Position numbers and translations under genes: made by a program
Assembly (NCBI GenBank): GCA_014190575.1
Contig: BJGQ01000005.1
Span: 62,001 to 126,000, forward strand
Reading direction: 5' to 3'
Length of the DNA: 64,000 bases
From: Bacteroidota bacterium
GTDB taxonomy: Bacteria; Bacteroidota; Bacteroidia; Chitinophagales; UBA10324
Shown: piece by piece, positions 41,070 to 51,652 of the stretch
Numbering within the stretch: the first letter of the stretch is position 1
Layout: each line of letters opens with the position of its first letter
The notes under the pieces: generated by a model
Told to the model about the DNA's origin: nothing
What the model saw: only the letters and a program-made list of their open reading frames with translations
Databases searched by the model: none

Positions 41070-41816
41070 ATGAAAAAAATTGCGCTTGCATTTTTAATTC
41101 TCTCTGTGATTCTGATAACGAATAGTTTTAAAACTCCACCGCAGTTTGAACCGGTGGCGGTGGTAGAATTATTCACTTCGCAGGGATGTTCGAGTTGCCC
41201 ACCTGCGGACAAACTGCTTGCGCAAACAATTGCAGAAGCGAAGAAGGATGGAAAGAAAATTTTTGCGCTCTCGTTTCATGTTGATTATTGGAATCGGTTG
41301 GGATGGACTGACCCGTTCAGTGATAAAAAATATTCGGACCGACAGAGTGAATATGCAAATGCAATCAGCGGCAGTTCGGTTTACACCCCGCAAATGGTAA
41401 TGAATGGCAGCACACAATTTGTTGGCTCCGATGAAAGTGGTTTAAACAATGCGCTCACAAAAGCACTGAACACCAAAACGGAAGCAACATTCAAAAGTTT
41501 ATCAGCATCAATGGAAGATGGAAAAGCGCCGCAGGTGCAGTTTACACTCGATGGAAATTTTACAGGATGCAAAATAAATTTTGCGCTCGTGTCATTGAGC
41601 GAAACCACCATTATCAAGCGCGGAGAAAACGGCGGGCATACGCTGGTAAATGAAAATGTGGTGCGACAGTTTATTACCCAACCTGCAACTGTTACAGGTC
41701 AAGTCAATTTTGAAGCAGAACCACTTCCGCTAAAAAATAATGCCGCAATCGTTGCATTCATTCAGCACACCGGTGATTATAAAATTATCGGAGTTGCAAT
41801 GGCTCATTTAAATTGA
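41070..41816 (+). CDS. DUF1223 family thioredoxin-like exported protein
   Basis: VELFTSQGCSSCPPADKLLAQ; VDYWNRLGWTDPFSD; start at ATG 41070 gives signal peptide. Confidence 0.88.
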   Translation: MKKIALAFLILSVILITNSFKTPPQFEPVAVVELFTSQGCSSCPPADKLLAQTIAEAKKDGKKIFALSFHVDYWNRLGWTDPFSDKKYSDRQSEYANAISGSSVYTPQMVMNGSTQFVGSDESGLNNALTKALNTKTEATFKSLSASMEDGKAPQVQFTLDGNFTGCKINFALVSLSETTIIKRGENGGHTLVNENVVRQFITQPATVTGQVNFEAEPLPLKNNAAIVAFIQHTGDYKIIGVAMAHLN

Positions 41817-41868
41817 AATAAAAATTTCGTTACACTTCATTCAAAAAAATCAATCAAAAAAAATTCCT

Positions 41869-42879
41869 ATGAAAAAACTTTTCTTTCTACTTATCATTTT
41901 CACCGTACACTTTTCATCTTTCAATTCTTCGGCGCAGGTTCCGAAAAAAATTGTGGTGGAACATTTCACCAATACAAAGTGCAGCATTTGTGCATCGCGC
42001 AATCCGGGTTTCTACACTAATCTCTTTTCGCAAACCGATGTATTGCATTTATCCATTCATCCGAGTGCGCCTTACAGTGGCTGTTTGCTTTACCAACAAA
42101 ACGCAACCGACAACGATGCACGCACCAACTATTACGGTGTGTATGGTGGCACTCCGAGATTGGTGATTAACGGAAATGTTATTTCAAACTCTGCAGATTA
42201 TTCTAATAGCAACATCTTCCTTCCATATCAACTACTCACCACGCCGGCAAGTATTCGCATTGTGCAGGAAAAATTCGGCAGCGATTCTATCCACTCCACT
42301 GTGATAATTAAAGCAGAAGCCACACACTCGCTCGGAAATCTTTCGCTATTTGTATCGCTTGCTGAAGACACTGTTTTTTATACTGGCACTAATGGCGAAT
42401 CGTTGCACTACAATGTTTTTCGAAAATCATTAACTGCTCCTATAGGTATGAGTGTTACACTGCCCGCGGCTGTTGGCGATTCGGTGATGTATGTTTTTTC
42501 ATCAGCATCAAATCCGCTTTGGGATTTCTCAAGAATTTATACGCTCGCAATTTTGCAGGATAGTGCAACAAAAGATTTAGTGCAAGCAGAGCGGGCTTCG
42601 GTGAATGACACAGCAGTTGCAAATGGAATTTGGGAATTCGATTCTGATTGTATGCTTCAGCTTTATCCAAATCCTGTTAGTAGTTGGCTTACAGTTCCGT
42701 TCAGCGGAGCAAGCACTGCGTTGGTTTCCATTTACAGTTTAAATGGCGAATTGGTTTTTCAAAAAGAAGTTTCATCTGCACAGCCGCATATTTTTTTGCA
42801 GGAGTTACCAAGTGCAACTTATGTGCTTACTATTCTTGATGGAGAAAAAAAATATTCGGTAAAATTTGTTAAACAATAA
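41869..42879 (+). CDS. Omp28-like secreted protein with T9SS sorting domain
   Basis: VVEHFTNTKCSICASRNPGFY; tail LYPNPVSSWLTV...YVLTILDGEKKYSVKFVKQ. Confidence 0.85.
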   Translation: MKKLFFLLIIFTVHFSSFNSSAQVPKKIVVEHFTNTKCSICASRNPGFYTNLFSQTDVLHLSIHPSAPYSGCLLYQQNATDNDARTNYYGVYGGTPRLVINGNVISNSADYSNSNIFLPYQLLTTPASIRIVQEKFGSDSIHSTVIIKAEATHSLGNLSLFVSLAEDTVFYTGTNGESLHYNVFRKSLTAPIGMSVTLPAAVGDSVMYVFSSASNPLWDFSRIYTLAILQDSATKDLVQAERASVNDTAVANGIWEFDSDCMLQLYPNPVSSWLTVPFSGASTALVSIYSLNGELVFQKEVSSAQPHIFLQELPSATYVLTILDGEKKYSVKFVKQ

Positions 42880-42935
42880 AGTTGGTTGAACAGAAATTAT
42901 TTTCATTGGTTGTGCTGTCGTTAAGATTTAACAAC

Positions 42936-43541
42936 ATGAAATTTTTTTTCGGACTAATAGCCGTTTTTATTTTTTATCAATCGAGTGCGCAAATACCTGC
43001 ACACAAATACAAAACCGGGTATGCGTTGCCGCATTTAGTTCTCGCTGATGCGTTTGGTAATATCACCGATACCGATTCGCTGCGCGGTCATAAAATTCTC
43101 ATCACCTTCAACCGATATGTCAATTGTCCGCTTTGTAATTTCAGAACACACGAGTTGCTTGAGTATTATGATTCACTGAAGCGGGCGGGATTTATTTTTA
43201 TTTCCATCTATGAATCCGGGAAAGAAACTTTGACCGAATACACCACCAAGGAAGAAATTCCGTTCATCATGATTCCCAATCCTGATTTATCGTTATACAA
43301 ATTATTTAAAGTGAAACGAAGCTGGCTCAAATCCTTTACCGGATTGTTTCATCACTTCAGTGCAAAACATAAACCCGGAATAAAATTATTCAAGCAGCGA
43401 TACAAACGCGATGGACATCTCAATCAAATAGGCGCAGATTTTCTGATAGATGAAGAAGGAATCGTTCACATTGCCTACTACGGAAAATATGTCGGCGACC
43501 ATTATCCGGTGAATGAAATTGTCAAGTGGGTGATGGAATGA
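42936..43541 (+). CDS. Exported AhpC/TSA-like (peroxiredoxin/thioredoxin-fold) protein
   Basis: Signal peptide MKFFFGLIAVFIFYQSSAQ from ATG 42936; ITFNRYVNCPLCNFRTHELLEYYDSLKRAG. Confidence 0.8.
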   Translation: MKFFFGLIAVFIFYQSSAQIPAHKYKTGYALPHLVLADAFGNITDTDSLRGHKILITFNRYVNCPLCNFRTHELLEYYDSLKRAGFIFISIYESGKETLTEYTTKEEIPFIMIPNPDLSLYKLFKVKRSWLKSFTGLFHHFSAKHKPGIKLFKQRYKRDGHLNQIGADFLIDEEGIVHIAYYGKYVGDHYPVNEIVKWVME

Positions 43542-43584
43542 AATATTTTGTTTACCCCAGTTTCAAATTAATTGTCAAACGAAA

Positions 43585-44391
43585 TCAAAGTGCGGCATCG
43601 TAATCATACCCGCGCTCGAACCAATAATCTTTTGGTCGTGTATCACTGAATCGGATAGTGCCGATCCATTTAAGATTTTTTATTCCGTACTTGAGCGGTA
43701 TGATCAGCCGCAATGGATAACCCTGATTGTCGGGCAATTGTTTTTCATTCATTTCATAAGCAAGTAAAGTTTGCGAATGAATCATGCTCTTCATATCAAT
43801 TCCCACATAGTATGCACCATCGGGAGTTTCGAGTGAAACATATTTATATAAATCTTCGGGATTATTTTTATCTGGTGCATTTCCACTGTGTGTGCCGAGA
43901 TTATATTTAGAAATGAAATCGAAAAACCGGCACCCGCCCCAGAATGAAATCTGGCTCCAGCCTTCCACGCATTTGAAATTGAAACACTCTTCCTGTTTCG
44001 GAATTTGCAAAATATCATTGAGACATAAAATCAAAACAGAGTCGCCGGGGTTTTTCGGATTGGAGTGTAACACCCGCAATCGCCAAACTGAAGTGTCGTG
44101 CGACCCTTTGTTTCCGTAGTATCCGTTTGCCCGAACATTTTTTGCTCCTTCCGATTTCGAATATGTTTTTACCAAATCATTTTCACTGAAAAAAAAGTTG
44201 TTGACTTTTTCATTTGTATTCAAGACTGTGCGAAGCGGTTTATACTGACCATCTGATTTCTCTGAATTGCGAACCCACATCCACACACCAATTGCAACGC
44301 TGATGAGCAGAAAAAAAACACCGAAAGAAATCAGCGACTTTTTTCTGATTTTTTTATTCATTAATTGTTCTTCGGTTAATTTTTCTTTCAT
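43585..44391 (-). CDS. Membrane-anchored molybdopterin-dependent oxidoreductase (sulfite-oxidase-like)
   Basis: N-terminal TM; CVEGWSQISFWGGCRFFDFI; GYPLRLIIPLKYGIKNLKWIGTIRF. Confidence 0.88.
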   Translation of the reverse strand: MKEKLTEEQLMNKKIRKKSLISFGVFFLLISVAIGVWMWVRNSEKSDGQYKPLRTVLNTNEKVNNFFFSENDLVKTYSKSEGAKNVRANGYYGNKGSHDTSVWRLRVLHSNPKNPGDSVLILCLNDILQIPKQEECFNFKCVEGWSQISFWGGCRFFDFISKYNLGTHSGNAPDKNNPEDLYKYVSLETPDGAYYVGIDMKSMIHSQTLLAYEMNEKQLPDNQGYPLRLIIPLKYGIKNLKWIGTIRFSDTRPKDYWFERGYDYDAAL

Positions 44392-45170
44392 TGTTCAGTA
44401 GAATTTTCATCAGCAATATTTTCAGGAGTAATTTTTTCAATCTCAGTTTTTGATTCTGTAATTTTTTCTTTTTGAAAGGGTTTGGATTCCTGTGGACTTT
44501 CAACTGCCAACTGCTTTAAAGAACCAACAACTTCCCACCCTGTCACCATAGCTCTGAAATTATTCCATCCTGCCCGAATCACCTGCATAATGTGCACGAG
44601 AAAAAACAACACATATCCGATGGTTAAAATAAAATGAATTATGCGCGCGCTTTCGTATCCGCCAAGTAGAAATGTAACAGTTTGCCATTGCACTGGTTTG
44701 TAAATCGCAATTCCGCTTAGCACCGAAAAAATTCCCATGATGATGATAGCAGTGTATGCAATTTGTTGCGCGCCGTTAAATTTTTTTTCCGGCAATGGTT
44801 TTCTAGAAATAAATAAATCGTGTAGCAAAACCTGCCAGGCTTCTTTAAATGATTTTTTATTTGGCAACAGGTAGCGCCACTCTCCTGAGAAAATGGTGTA
44901 AAGAATATAGAACAAACCATTGAGCATAAACAACCACATAAATGTAAAATGGTAAGCCATGCCTTCGGAAAGCCGGTGCTCAACATTCAATGATTTATAA
45001 ACAGGATCGGGGAAAAATTTAAAAACTAAAAAATCACCAAGCGAGATTTTATAAATATCATTTGCCCAGTAAATCAAAAGCCCACTCCAAATCATCACGG
45101 CAAGCACCGGAAAATTTACCCAGTGAGTCCAGCGAATAACAAATGGATGTTTCGGAATAATTTTTTTCAT
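44388..45170 (-). CDS. Cytochrome b/b561-type membrane subunit
   Basis: HPFVIRWTHWVNFPVLAVMIWSGLLIYW; multiple TM His; ATG overlaps next gene. Confidence 0.88.
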   Translation of the reverse strand: MKKIIPKHPFVIRWTHWVNFPVLAVMIWSGLLIYWANDIYKISLGDFLVFKFFPDPVYKSLNVEHRLSEGMAYHFTFMWLFMLNGLFYILYTIFSGEWRYLLPNKKSFKEAWQVLLHDLFISRKPLPEKKFNGAQQIAYTAIIIMGIFSVLSGIAIYKPVQWQTVTFLLGGYESARIIHFILTIGYVLFFLVHIMQVIRAGWNNFRAMVTGWEVVGSLKQLAVESPQESKPFQKEKITESKTEIEKITPENIADENSTEQ

Positions 45171-45255
45171 CGGGTGATTGTGAGACGAAACTTACGAATA
45201 AAATTCTCTCGTAGTTTTAAAAGCCAGGAAAGATTCCGGAAAATTTTAGCAATCA

Positions 45256-45966
45256 TTAACTCATCGGCAAATCCATAATCAAAACTTCAGCATCAGCAGT
45301 TGCCATAAGGCTGAATAAATTAGTTTCTGAAATTCCCATTCCATCGCGGCGGTTTAGTTGTTGCCCTTCAACTATTACACTTCCTTCAATCACAAAAATG
45401 TAGGCTCCGTTTCCTTCGCGCTGAAGTTTATAATGTGTCTCTTCTCCTTTATCAAACTGACCCACATGAAACCACGCATCTTGCTGAATCCACATTCCTT
45501 TATCTACTGGTCCGGGCTCTATAATTTTCTGCCAGCGGTTTTTCCGTTCGCTCAGTTCAAGTGCCATCTGATCGTATCGAGGTGTAACATTCCGCTTATT
45601 CGGGAACACCCAGATTTGTAAAAGTTTAGCCGCATCATCTTTACTGTGATTGTACTCACTGTGATGAATTCCTGTGCCCGCACTCATTACCTGAATTTCC
45701 CCTGGTTTTATCACACCAATATTTCCCATACTGTCCTTGTGTTCAAGCGCCCCTTCAAGCATGATGGTGATGATTTCCATATTGTCGTGTGGGTGCATTC
45801 CGAATCCTGTATCGCCATCTATGGCATCATCATTCAAAACACGCAGCACACCAAAATGCATTCTGTCAGAAGCATAATAATTCGCAAAACTGAAAGTGTG
45901 ATAGGTATTCAGCCAGCCATGACTTGCATGACCACGCGATTCAGCTTTGTGATAAATGGTTTTCAT
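45256..45966 (-). CDS. Pirin family protein
   Basis: RGHASHGWLNTYHTFSFANYY; GMHPHDNMEIITIMLEGALEHKDSMGN. Confidence 0.95.
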   Translation of the reverse strand: MKTIYHKAESRGHASHGWLNTYHTFSFANYYASDRMHFGVLRVLNDDAIDGDTGFGMHPHDNMEIITIMLEGALEHKDSMGNIGVIKPGEIQVMSAGTGIHHSEYNHSKDDAAKLLQIWVFPNKRNVTPRYDQMALELSERKNRWQKIIEPGPVDKGMWIQQDAWFHVGQFDKGEETHYKLQREGNGAYIFVIEGSVIVEGQQLNRRDGMGISETNLFSLMATADAEVLIMDLPMS

Positions 45967-46043
45967 TTTTCGTAATTATTTTCATGAAGAACAATGATAA
46001 AGAAAAATGATTCCATTAAAATTGTTGTCTGAAAGAAACAGAA

Positions 46044-46571
46044 ATGATAAATACTGAGCGACTTGTTCTTCGCAGTTCAACTCCGAATGATTTGTATTCG
46101 TTGATGAAATATGGAAATAACATAAACATTGCAAGAAATATGCGTGATCGGTTTCCGCATCCTTATACCAATGAGGCCGGTCTTCATTTTATAAAATTAT
46201 TTGAAAAAGAAAATCCGCAGAAAGTTTTTGTCATTGAATACAATGGAGAAGTAATTGGGGCTACCGGAATATTTCCGCAAGAAGATGTTTATCACAAAAA
46301 TGCTGAATTCGGTTACTGGGTTGCCGAACCATTTTGGAATAAAGGTTTTGGAACCGAAGCTGCAAAAGCAATGATTGATTATGGATTTAAAACTTTTGCA
46401 ATAGAACGCATTTATGCAAGTGTGTTCAGTGGAAATGATGCTTCAAAAAAAATAATGTCGAAACTCGGATTGAAACACGAAGCAACTTTTCATCATTCAG
46501 TTTTCAAGTTTGGCGAATTCAGAGATGAAGATTTTTATGTCGTGTGGAGAGATGAATGGACGAAAAACTAA
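46044..46571 (+). CDS. GNAT family N-acetyltransferase (RimJ/RimL-like)
   Basis: [43 protein letters not shown]. Confidence 0.93.
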   Translation: MINTERLVLRSSTPNDLYSLMKYGNNINIARNMRDRFPHPYTNEAGLHFIKLFEKENPQKVFVIEYNGEVIGATGIFPQEDVYHKNAEFGYWVAEPFWNKGFGTEAAKAMIDYGFKTFAIERIYASVFSGNDASKKIMSKLGLKHEATFHHSVFKFGEFRDEDFYVVWRDEWTKN

Positions 46572-47971
46572 TCGGGCAATTTACCGCACATCTCTTCCGG
46601 CTTCACCCACTCATCAAATTGTTCTGCAGTTAAGTAGCCAAGTTTGATGGCAGTTTCTTTCAGCGTGCTTCCGTTTTTGTGTGCAGTTTGTGCAATCTCT
46701 GCAGCTTTGTAGTAACCGATTTTTGTATTGAGTGCAGTCACGAGCATCAACGAATTATTTACATGTGCCCGAATATTTTCTTCAATTGGTCTTAATCCCA
46801 CCGCGCACTTGTCATTGAACGAAACACATACATCGCCAATCAATCGTGCTGAGTGAAGGAAATTATAAATCATTACTGGCTTGAAAACATTCAATTCAAA
46901 ATGACCGTTGCTGCCACCAATATTTATTGCCACATCATTTCCCATCACTTGTGCTGCCACCATTGTCATGGCTTCGCATTGAGTTGGATTTACTTTGCCT
47001 GGCATAATGGAAGAGCCGGGTTCATTATCAGGAATAAATAATTCTCCGATTCCACTTCGAGGTCCCGATGCAAGCAACCGAATATCATTTGCAATTTTCA
47101 TCATGCTCACCGCCACAGTTTTCAAAGCGCCGTGTGCTTCCACAATTCCATCATGCGAAGCGAGTGATTCAAATTTATTTTCTGCAGTGATGAATGGAAT
47201 ACCGGTGAGTGATGCAATCTGTTTCGCAACTTTCACATCATAACCTTCGGGTGTGTTAATGCCTGTGCCAACAGCAGTTCCGCCGAGTGCGAGTTCAGAA
47301 AGATGGGCGAGCGTATTTTTTATGGCGCGCATTCCGTGGTCGAGTTGCGAAACATATCCGCTTATTTCCTGACCGAGTGTGAGTGGAGTTGCATCCATTA
47401 AATGTGTGCGTCCAATCTTCACCACTTTCATAAACTCTTTTGATTTTGCGTGCAGTGTGTCGCGTAGCTTCTGAATTCCGGGAAGCGTTACTTCCAATAA
47501 AATTTTATATGCCGCAATATGCATCGCAGTTGGAAAAGTATCGTTGCTCGATTGCGATTTGTTTACATCATCATTCGGATGCAGGAATTTTTTTTCGTCC
47601 ATCAGACTTCCGCCCTGCAACACATGACCACGATATGCAATCACTTCATTCACATTCATGTTGCTTTGTGTTCCGCTTCCGGTTTGCCAAACCACCAATG
47701 GAAATTCAGCATCTAATTTTCCTTCCAGAATTTCATCGCAAACTTTTCCAATCAGTTCTGCCTTTTCTTTTGCCAACACTTCGCAATCAAGATTAGTTAA
47801 CGCCGCAGCTTTTTTCAAATATGCAAATGCACGGATAATTTCTTTCGGCATACGATTAATGTCTTGCGCGATTTTAAAATTCTCGATGGAGCGTTGTGTT
47901 TGAGCGCCATAATATTTATCAGCCGGAACCTGCACAGTTCCCATTGTATCTTTCTCAGTTCTGAATTGCAT
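46568..47971 (-). CDS. fumC: Class II fumarate hydratase
   Basis: [53 protein letters not shown]. Confidence 0.97.
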   Translation of the reverse strand: MQFRTEKDTMGTVQVPADKYYGAQTQRSIENFKIAQDINRMPKEIIRAFAYLKKAAALTNLDCEVLAKEKAELIGKVCDEILEGKLDAEFPLVVWQTGSGTQSNMNVNEVIAYRGHVLQGGSLMDEKKFLHPNDDVNKSQSSNDTFPTAMHIAAYKILLEVTLPGIQKLRDTLHAKSKEFMKVVKIGRTHLMDATPLTLGQEISGYVSQLDHGMRAIKNTLAHLSELALGGTAVGTGINTPEGYDVKVAKQIASLTGIPFITAENKFESLASHDGIVEAHGALKTVAVSMMKIANDIRLLASGPRSGIGELFIPDNEPGSSIMPGKVNPTQCEAMTMVAAQVMGNDVAINIGGSNGHFELNVFKPVMIYNFLHSARLIGDVCVSFNDKCAVGLRPIEENIRAHVNNSLMLVTALNTKIGYYKAAEIAQTAHKNGSTLKETAIKLGYLTAEQFDEWVKPEEMCGKLPD

Positions 47972-48082
47972 GATTTAAAAATGTGTGTGCGAAAATAACA
48001 AGTCGCACTTTAGATTTTTTATGACAACTATTTTTTGCAAATAAAAAAAGGCAACCATTGCTAATTGCCTTTCCAAGATTTA

Positions 48083-48114
48083 AGATTTGACAACTTTTTT
48101 AAGTTGTCAAATCT
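48083..48114. terminator. Hairpin agatttgacaactt-tttt-aagttgtcaaatct
   Basis: 14-bp perfect stem abutting enoyl-CoA hydratase stop codon. Confidence 0.75.
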
Positions 48115-48892
48115 ATTTACCCATAAAATTCGCTTTCCGTTTTTCTAAAAAAGCATTGGTGCCTTCTTTAAAATCATCGGTATCGAAACAGTTTCCGAAT
48201 TCATCAATCTCCAATTCAAATCCATCTTCATTTTTATTGTAGTACGAATTTGCGCAGGCAATAATCTGATCAACCACCAATGGAGATTTGCTCATAATCT
48301 TTTGAAGAATCTGTTTGCACTTAGGAATTAATTCTTCCAATGTTGTTACATGATTTACCAAACCTAAACGCAATGCTTCTTCAGCATTAATCATATCGGC
48401 AGTGAGCAGCAACTCAATTCCTTTTCCCATTCCAACATAACGAAGCAATCGTTGTGTGCCGCCATATCCAGGAATCACACCAAGCGTAACTTCGGGCTGA
48501 CCGAATTTTGAATTCTCACTCGCGAGGCGCATGTGACAACTCATTGCCAGTTCGCAACCTCCTCCCAATGCAAATCCATTCACCGCAGCAATCACGGGTT
48601 TTGAACACGATTCTATTTTATTAAAAATGCGATGACCATTCGCGCTCATTTCTTTTGCTTTTTCCGAAGTGAAATTGCTGAACTCTGCAATGTCTGCACC
48701 CGCAGCAAATGCTTTTGCACCTGAACCTGTTATGATGACTCCGCGCACTTCATCGTTATCATACACATCATCAAATGCTTTATCAATTTCGCTGAGCAAC
48801 TGAATATTCAGCGCATTCATTTTGTCGGGACGATTGATGGTGATGGTGGTAATTCCATCTTCAGTACTTACTGTAATTAATGAGAAATCCAT
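48113..48892 (-). CDS. Enoyl-CoA hydratase/isomerase family protein
   Basis: GSGAKAFAAGADIAEF; AAVNGFALGGGCELAMSCHMRLAS. Confidence 0.95.
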   Translation of the reverse strand: MDFSLITVSTEDGITTITINRPDKMNALNIQLLSEIDKAFDDVYDNDEVRGVIITGSGAKAFAAGADIAEFSNFTSEKAKEMSANGHRIFNKIESCSKPVIAAVNGFALGGGCELAMSCHMRLASENSKFGQPEVTLGVIPGYGGTQRLLRYVGMGKGIELLLTADMINAEEALRLGLVNHVTTLEELIPKCKQILQKIMSKSPLVVDQIIACANSYYNKNEDGFELEIDEFGNCFDTDDFKEGTNAFLEKRKANFMGK

Positions 48893-48940
48893 TTCTGTTT
48901 TTATGATTTTATTTTTTGAATTAAAACTTGAAAGGTGATT

Positions 48941-49345
48941 TTAAAAACTTCTGTTCTGCTTCACCCAATCTTTTATGTAGCTGACAATATCATTAGTGTG
49001 GGCACCGGGAGGGAATAACTTTCCAACGCCCATTTCATTTAAAATATTCATGTCTTCGCCTGGAATAATTCCTCCCCCTGTTACTAATACATCATTCATC
49101 TCTTTTTCTTTCATCAATTTCATGATTTTCGGGAACACAGTCATGTGAGCTCCTGACAATATGCTGATGCCAATTGCATCAACATCTTCCTGCAACGCAC
49201 TGTTCACTACCATTTCAGGGGTCTGACGCAAGCCTGTATAAATAACTTCCATGCCTGCATCGCGCAATGCACTTGCAATAAATTTTGCTCCACGGTCGTG
49301 ACCATCTAAACCAACTTTTGCAACAAGAACTCTTACAGGACGCAT
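48941..49345 (-). CDS. Stand-alone cobalamin B12-binding domain (methylmalonyl-CoA mutase C-terminal type)
   Basis: [39 protein letters not shown]. Confidence 0.92.
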   Translation of the reverse strand: MRPVRVLVAKVGLDGHDRGAKFIASALRDAGMEVIYTGLRQTPEMVVNSALQEDVDAIGISILSGAHMTVFPKIMKLMKEKEMNDVLVTGGGIIPGEDMNILNEMGVGKLFPPGAHTNDIVSYIKDWVKQNRSF

Positions 49346-49365
49346 GAAATTATTTTTTAATAAAA

Positions 49366-49863
49366 TTATTTAATTGAAAAGGTAACGGGTAAATTATATT
49401 GAACAGGAACATTTTTTCCAAGTTGGCTTCCCGGAATCCATTTTGGCATCAGTTTAACAACGCGAATTACCTCTTCAGATAATCCACCAGGTAACCCTCT
49501 TAATATTTCAATATCTCTCAATTCTCCGGTTTCACTAATAACAAATCGAACAACTACTTTCCCTTGAATATTTTTTTTCATTGCCACCTTCGGATATCGA
49601 ATTGAATCAGCTAAAAATTTTAACATGGCCGCTTCGCCTCCCGGAAATTGTGGTAACACTTCCTGAAAGCCATCAAGTTTTGAACTATCTGAGGTGCCAG
49701 CAGGGTTTGAAATATTATTTCCAGATGAATCACTTGATTGCGCAAATAAATAGGTTGCATTCAATATGTAACAAAAAAACAGAAGTGAAAATATTTTAAT
49801 CAAAATGAATTTATTTTTTCTTTTTTGTTTTTGAATCAGGTGTTTGACTTTTTTCTTTCTCAA
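49366..49863 (-). CDS. TonB family energy transducer-like protein
   Basis: [43 protein letters not shown]. Confidence 0.88.
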   Translation of the reverse strand: MRKKKVKHLIQKQKRKNKFILIKIFSLLFFCYILNATYLFAQSSDSSGNNISNPAGTSDSSKLDGFQEVLPQFPGGEAAMLKFLADSIRYPKVAMKKNIQGKVVVRFVISETGELRDIEILRGLPGGLSEEVIRVVKLMPKWIPGSQLGKNVPVQYNLPVTFSIK

Positions 49864-50032
49864 ATTTCTCTTCCAACTTTCTGTCCTTCACATTTTTATT
49901 TAAGAAACCATTCAACTCATCAAGCGACACACTTGAAATCAATTGTCCGAATTTATTGAAGCGAATATCTAATCCCTGCAATTCAGGATTCACTTTAGCA
50001 ATGTCTTCTTTCTTTTTTGATTTCTTTTTCAT
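49811..50032 (-). CDS. Small Lys-rich conserved-looking protein
   Basis: MKKKSKKKEDIAKVNPELQGLDIRFNKFGQLISSVSLDELNGFLNKNVKDRKL; start overlaps gltX stop. Confidence 0.55.
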   Translation of the reverse strand: MKKKSKKKEDIAKVNPELQGLDIRFNKFGQLISSVSLDELNGFLNKNVKDRKLEEKFEKEKSQTPDSKTKKKK

Positions 50033-51585
50033 GCTGAAACCATTTTATCAAATTCCATTTCTGCTTTAGCAATTCGTTCAATACTTTTATCTTTTCCGAG
50101 TAATGATGCTAATTCAAAAACTGCAGGTCCATTCTTTGTTCCGCTCAGCATGATTCGCAAAACAGGTAGCACATCGCCGGTATTAAGTTTTTTTTCTTTC
50201 ACAAATGAATGTAAAAATGTATCAAGCCCTGAAAATGAAAAATCAGTTTGTCCAACAAGTTCGGTAGTTAGTTCTTTTATTATAGCTTTTGTTTTTTCGT
50301 TCCACTTCTTTTTCACAATCTGTTCGTCATAATCAGTCGGTTCGGTGAAAAAATAAAAACTATTGTCCCAGAATTCTGAAATGAAAGTGCACCGCTGTTT
50401 TAATGATTCACAAATAGCAGTGATGTGTTCATCTGAATCAGTGATTCCTTTTTCGCTTAATACCTTTTTGAATTCAGCAGCAAGAATTTTGCTGTCTGCC
50501 TTTTTCATGTATTCATGATTGAACCACTTTGCTTTTTCGAAATCGAATTTGGCTCCTGATTTTCCAATGTGTTCAATGGTGAATAGTTGAATCATTTCTT
50601 CCATTGAAAATAATTCCTGCTGCACACTTCCAGGATGCCATCCGAGCAATGCAATCATGTTTGCAAATGCTTCCGGAAAAAATCCGCGTTCGCGAAAACC
50701 AATGCTGTTTTCTTTTGTTTCAGGGTCGGTCCAATTTAGGGGGAAAACAGGAAATCCCAATCGGTCGCCATCGCGCTTACTTAATTTTCCATTTCCATCG
50801 GGTCGTAGTATCAATGGCAAGTGCGCAAAGTGTGGCATCACCTCTTCCCATCCTAAACATTTATATAACAACACATGCAGCGGAGCGGAAGGCAACCATT
50901 CTTCGCCACGAATAACATGTGTGATTTTCATTAAGTAATCATCCACCACATTTGCCAAGTGATAAGTTGGCATTCCATCACTCTTGAATAAAACTTTATC
51001 GTCTAATTGCGATGATTGAAATACTACCCAGCCACGAATTAAATCTTGCAACTTAATTTCTTCCTTGCGGGGCATCTTCATTCGAATCACAAACTGTTCT
51101 CCGTTTGCCAATCTTGTTTTCACTTCATCGTGCGGAAGCACCAATGAGTTCTTCATGTAATCACGGGTTGCCGCACCATACTGCGGATTCGGAATGCCCG
51201 ATGCTTTCATTCGCTCGCGCATGACTTCCAATTCTTCAGGTGTATCAAATGCATAATATGCATGACCGCTTTCAATCAACTGGTCAGCATATTGACGATA
51301 TAAATGTTTGCGTTCACTTTGTTTATAAGGACCATAATCACCACCAACACCCGGACCTTCATCATAGGTGATGCCACACCACTTCAATGATTCGAGCATG
51401 TAATTTTCTGCACCTTCTACAAATCTTGTTTGGTCAGTGTCTTCAATTCTAATAATGAAAGTTCCTTTTTGTTTTTTGGCAAAAAGAAAATTGTACAATG
51501 CTGTGCGAACACCACCAAGGTGCTGCGGTCCCGTAGGACTTGGTGCATAACGAACTCTAACTGGTCTATCCATAATGAGCGACAA
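50029..51585 (-). CDS. gltX: Glutamate--tRNA ligase
   Basis: RVRYAPSPTGPQHLGGVRTALYNFLFAK; KLSKRDGD. Confidence 0.97.
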   Translation of the reverse strand: MSLIMDRPVRVRYAPSPTGPQHLGGVRTALYNFLFAKKQKGTFIIRIEDTDQTRFVEGAENYMLESLKWCGITYDEGPGVGGDYGPYKQSERKHLYRQYADQLIESGHAYYAFDTPEELEVMRERMKASGIPNPQYGAATRDYMKNSLVLPHDEVKTRLANGEQFVIRMKMPRKEEIKLQDLIRGWVVFQSSQLDDKVLFKSDGMPTYHLANVVDDYLMKITHVIRGEEWLPSAPLHVLLYKCLGWEEVMPHFAHLPLILRPDGNGKLSKRDGDRLGFPVFPLNWTDPETKENSIGFRERGFFPEAFANMIALLGWHPGSVQQELFSMEEMIQLFTIEHIGKSGAKFDFEKAKWFNHEYMKKADSKILAAEFKKVLSEKGITDSDEHITAICESLKQRCTFISEFWDNSFYFFTEPTDYDEQIVKKKWNEKTKAIIKELTTELVGQTDFSFSGLDTFLHSFVKEKKLNTGDVLPVLRIMLSGTKNGPAVFELASLLGKDKSIERIAKAEMEFDKMVSA

Positions 51586-51652
51586 AAATAACTAAAGGTG
51601 AAGTATAGGCAATTGAATGAAAAACTATTTGAGAAAGATTGTATCTTTCGAT

